DNA from: CAMCXT01 sp040403315
GTDB lineage: Bacteria; Bacteroidota; Bacteroidia; M30B66
DNA: 64,000 nt
Assembly (NCBI GenBank): GCA_040403315.1
Contig: JBBAKX010000001.1
Span: forward strand, 1 to 64,000
Direction of reading: 5' to 3'
Positions 62,539 through 64,000 of this stretch are shown one piece after another (position 1 is the stretch's first letter; the number at the start of each line of letters is the position of its first letter). The translations under genes and the position numbers were made by a program. The notes beneath the pieces were generated by a model that had not been told where the DNA came from, did not search any database, and worked only from the letters and a program-made list of their open reading frames with translations.

Positions 62539-62898
62539 ATGATTACAAATGAATACTTCCCAATGCTCATACAACTTGTGTTTGCCTTGGGTTTTGTGGT
62601 GTTAGTTCTGGTGGTCACTCACTTGATCGGCCCTTCAAGAAAAACCGAAAATAAACTCGACAGTTTCGAGTGCGGTATCGAGTCTAAAGGTAACGCACGA
62701 CTTCCTTTTTCAATTAAGTATTTCCTTACGGCCATTCTTTTTGTGCTGTTCGATGTAGAAGTTATCTTCTTTTACCCGTGGGCAACCAACTTCAAGGAAC
62801 TTGGTTTGTACGGTTTTACTAGCATGGGAATCTTTGTAGCACTTTTTCTACTAGGCTTCCTGTACTTGAGAAAAAAACAAGCATTCAAATGGGAATAA
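62539..62898 (+). CDS. nuoA: NADH-quinone oxidoreductase subunit A
   Basis: A 119-residue membrane subunit of complex I. Three helices are evident. The family signature lies between helices 1 and 2 (DSFECGIESKGNARLPFSIKY, read as SFECGIE and FSIKY) and in ILFVLFDVEVIFFYPWA, with the conserved Asp and Glu. First gene of the complex I operon; nuoB follows after 22 bases. Confidence 0.96.
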   Translation: MITNEYFPMLIQLVFALGFVVLVLVVTHLIGPSRKTENKLDSFECGIESKGNARLPFSIKYFLTAILFVLFDVEVIFFYPWATNFKELGLYGFTSMGIFVALFLLGFLYLRKKQAFKWE

Positions 62899-62920
62899 TT
62901 CAAAACCAAGCAGTAAAATC

Positions 62921-63463
62921 ATGAGCGACATGAAATTGGTTGAAGCCCCAGAGGGCATTCAGGGTGAAGGTTTCTTTGCCACAAGCCTCAATAAAGTTAT
63001 CGGCATGGCGCGCGCAAATTCGATGTGGCCTCTACCATTCGCAACATCTTGCTGCGGAATCGAATTCATGGCCACAATGGGATCAGACTACGACCTTGCG
63101 CGCTTCGGTTCGGAAAGGATGAGTTTCTCCCCGCGCCAAGCAGATCTGCTCATGGTGATGGGAACAATCGCTAAGAAAATGGGGCCAGTGTTGCGCCAAG
63201 TATACGAACAAATGGCAGAGCCGCGTTGGGTTATTGCTGTTGGTGCTTGCGCTTCAAGCGGTGGCATTTTCGACACTTACAGCGTACTCCAAGGCATCGA
63301 CAAGATTATCCCAGTGGATGTTTACGTGCCTGGTTGCCCACCTCGCCCCGAACAAATCATCGATGGTGTAATGCGTATCCAAGATCTCGTTCGCGATGAA
63401 AGTCTTCGCCGTCGTCATTCACCTGAATACAAACAACTTCTTGCCTCTTACGGCATCGTTTAA
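62921..63463 (+). CDS. nuoB: NADH-quinone oxidoreductase subunit B
   Basis: A 180-residue peripheral subunit that holds iron-sulfur cluster N2, the last carrier before quinone. All four Cys ligands can be seen: two in ATSCCGIEFMA, one in GACASSGGIF, and one in VPGCPPRPEQI. It sits between nuoA and nuoC in standard order. The N-terminal 15 residues are typical. Confidence 0.96.
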   Translation: MSDMKLVEAPEGIQGEGFFATSLNKVIGMARANSMWPLPFATSCCGIEFMATMGSDYDLARFGSERMSFSPRQADLLMVMGTIAKKMGPVLRQVYEQMAEPRWVIAVGACASSGGIFDTYSVLQGIDKIIPVDVYVPGCPPRPEQIIDGVMRIQDLVRDESLRRRHSPEYKQLLASYGIV

Positions 63464-63465
63464 CC

Positions 63466-63969
63466 ATGGCGCTCAATAACGATATAGTTCTAAGCCGCTT
63501 ACAGGAAAAATTTCCGGATGCCATCCGCGAAGCGTATATCAACTTCGATCAACTCAACATCGAAATCGATCCTGCACACAATGCTGCAATCTTGAGATTT
63601 CTCAAAGAGGACGAGGAAATGAATTTCAATTATCTCACCGATCTTACAGCCGTGCATATGCCCGATCAAGCTGGAAAAGAAATTGGTGTGATTTATCATC
63701 TTCACAATCTTTACGACAATTACCGTTTACGATTGAAAGCTTGGCTTCCTGCTTCTGAACCAGTAATTTCTACTGCATCAAGTATTTGGTTAGGTGCCAA
63801 TTGGATGGAAAGAGAAACATATGATTTTTTCGGTGTTCGTTTCGACGGGCATCCTGATTTGAGAAGAATCCTCAATGTTGATCACATGGAGATTTTTCCC
63901 CTTTTAAAACAATATCCGCTGGAAGATTCCAGTCGCGACGATAAAGACGACCGATTCTTTGGCCGCTAA
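63466..63969 (+). CDS. nuoC: NADH-quinone oxidoreductase subunit C
   Basis: A 167-residue complex I subunit. FNYLTDLTAVHMPDQ and the RETYDFFGVRFDGHPDLRRIL string (ERETYDFFG, PDLRRIL) are the family signature, ending in YPLEDSSRDDKDDRFFGR. Starts two bases after the nuoB stop. NuoC is separate from NuoD here, not fused. Confidence 0.95.
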   Translation: MALNNDIVLSRLQEKFPDAIREAYINFDQLNIEIDPAHNAAILRFLKEDEEMNFNYLTDLTAVHMPDQAGKEIGVIYHLHNLYDNYRLRLKAWLPASEPVISTASSIWLGANWMERETYDFFGVRFDGHPDLRRILNVDHMEIFPLLKQYPLEDSSRDDKDDRFFGR

Positions 63970-63979
63970 TCCAGAAGCA

Positions 63980-64000
63980 ATGACAGAACAATCAATCTTC
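63980..64000 (+). CDS. nuoD: Start of the next complex I gene (probably nuoD), cut by the window edge
   Basis: An ATG ten bases after the nuoC stop begins MTEQSIF and runs to the window end. Position after nuoC makes nuoD likely, but the seven codons themselves carry no signature. Confidence 0.55.

Noticed and set aside
1..64000. tRNA, rRNA, riboswitch or tmRNA genes
   Set aside because: I looked through the spacers by eye and saw no cloverleaf with a GTTCRANNC-type arm or known riboswitch core. A covariance scan would be decisive and was not possible.

Overview
The window looks like a chromosomal contig from a member of the Bacteroidota, most likely the Flavobacteriales or a near relative. 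Evidence: type IX secretion system (T9SS) sorting domains and a CHU_C/gliding-motility C-terminal domain, a gldD homologue, start regions lacking Shine-Dalgarno sites, several TAnnTTTG boxes of the Bacteroidota -7 type, and family-typical gene strings (rng, AURKAIP1/COX24 mini-protein, TPR protein, HU, mutY, ssb, gldD; and DUF4271, hemD, rnpA, yidD, S41 protease). Gene density is high and base composition AT-leaning. A run of exactly 100 N at 24770-24869 shows that this is a scaffolded draft or metagenome assembly.

Layout. 1-700: seven tandem ~103-bp hairpin repeats downstream of a 1282-residue T9SS surface adhesin (721-4569). 4671-6288: exodeoxyribonuclease VII (xseB/xseA). 6332-8140: secreted GH13 amylase-family enzyme. 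8226-11174: coupled envelope cluster (M48 metalloprotease, lipoprotein, predicted beta-barrel). 11366-15659: tandem secreted amidohydrolases. 15875-17173: coiled-coil membrane protein and a small unknown. 17273-21878: 2-oxoglutarate dehydrogenase E1 and LepA, convergent around a palindromic element. 22225-26564: DUF1801-like protein, a collagen-like surface protein interrupted by the assembly gap, and its small T9SS partner. 27136-31367: DsbD, S41 protease and dCMP deaminase. 31519-33505: TraB/GumN protein, ECF sigma factor and a membrane protein that may be its anti-sigma factor. 33646-36337: two unrecognised proteins and a T9SS-sorted choice-of-anchor-V-like protein. 36429-42626: radical SAM protein facing a tightly coupled operon of polyprenyl synthase, sugar-nucleotide epimerase, RmlA and an RND/MMPL exporter. 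42745-46843: RNase G, mini-protein, TPR protein, HU, MutY. 47093-51423: multi-PAS/GAF histidine kinase and response regulator, then SSB and GldD. 51410-58016: heme A synthase, citrate synthase, DUF4271, HemD, RnpA, YidD, S41 protease. 58080-62368: glutathione peroxidase, a Cys-rich mini-protein, an endonuclease/exonuclease/phosphatase protein, alpha/beta hydrolase, MFS transporter. 62539-64000: start of the complex I operon (nuoA, B, C and the first codons of the next gene).

Together the genes describe an aerobic heterotroph (citrate synthase, 2-oxoglutarate dehydrogenase, heme A synthase, complex I) with T9SS-dependent surface proteins and gliding-type machinery. No tRNA, rRNA, prophage, CRISPR array, insertion sequence or recognised defence system was seen. 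The least explained material is the hairpin array at the left edge, a dispersed 20-bp palindrome family (four sites), a GC-rich intergenic island at about 22068-22207, the M48/lipoprotein/barrel cluster, and a 54-residue Cys-rich ORF.
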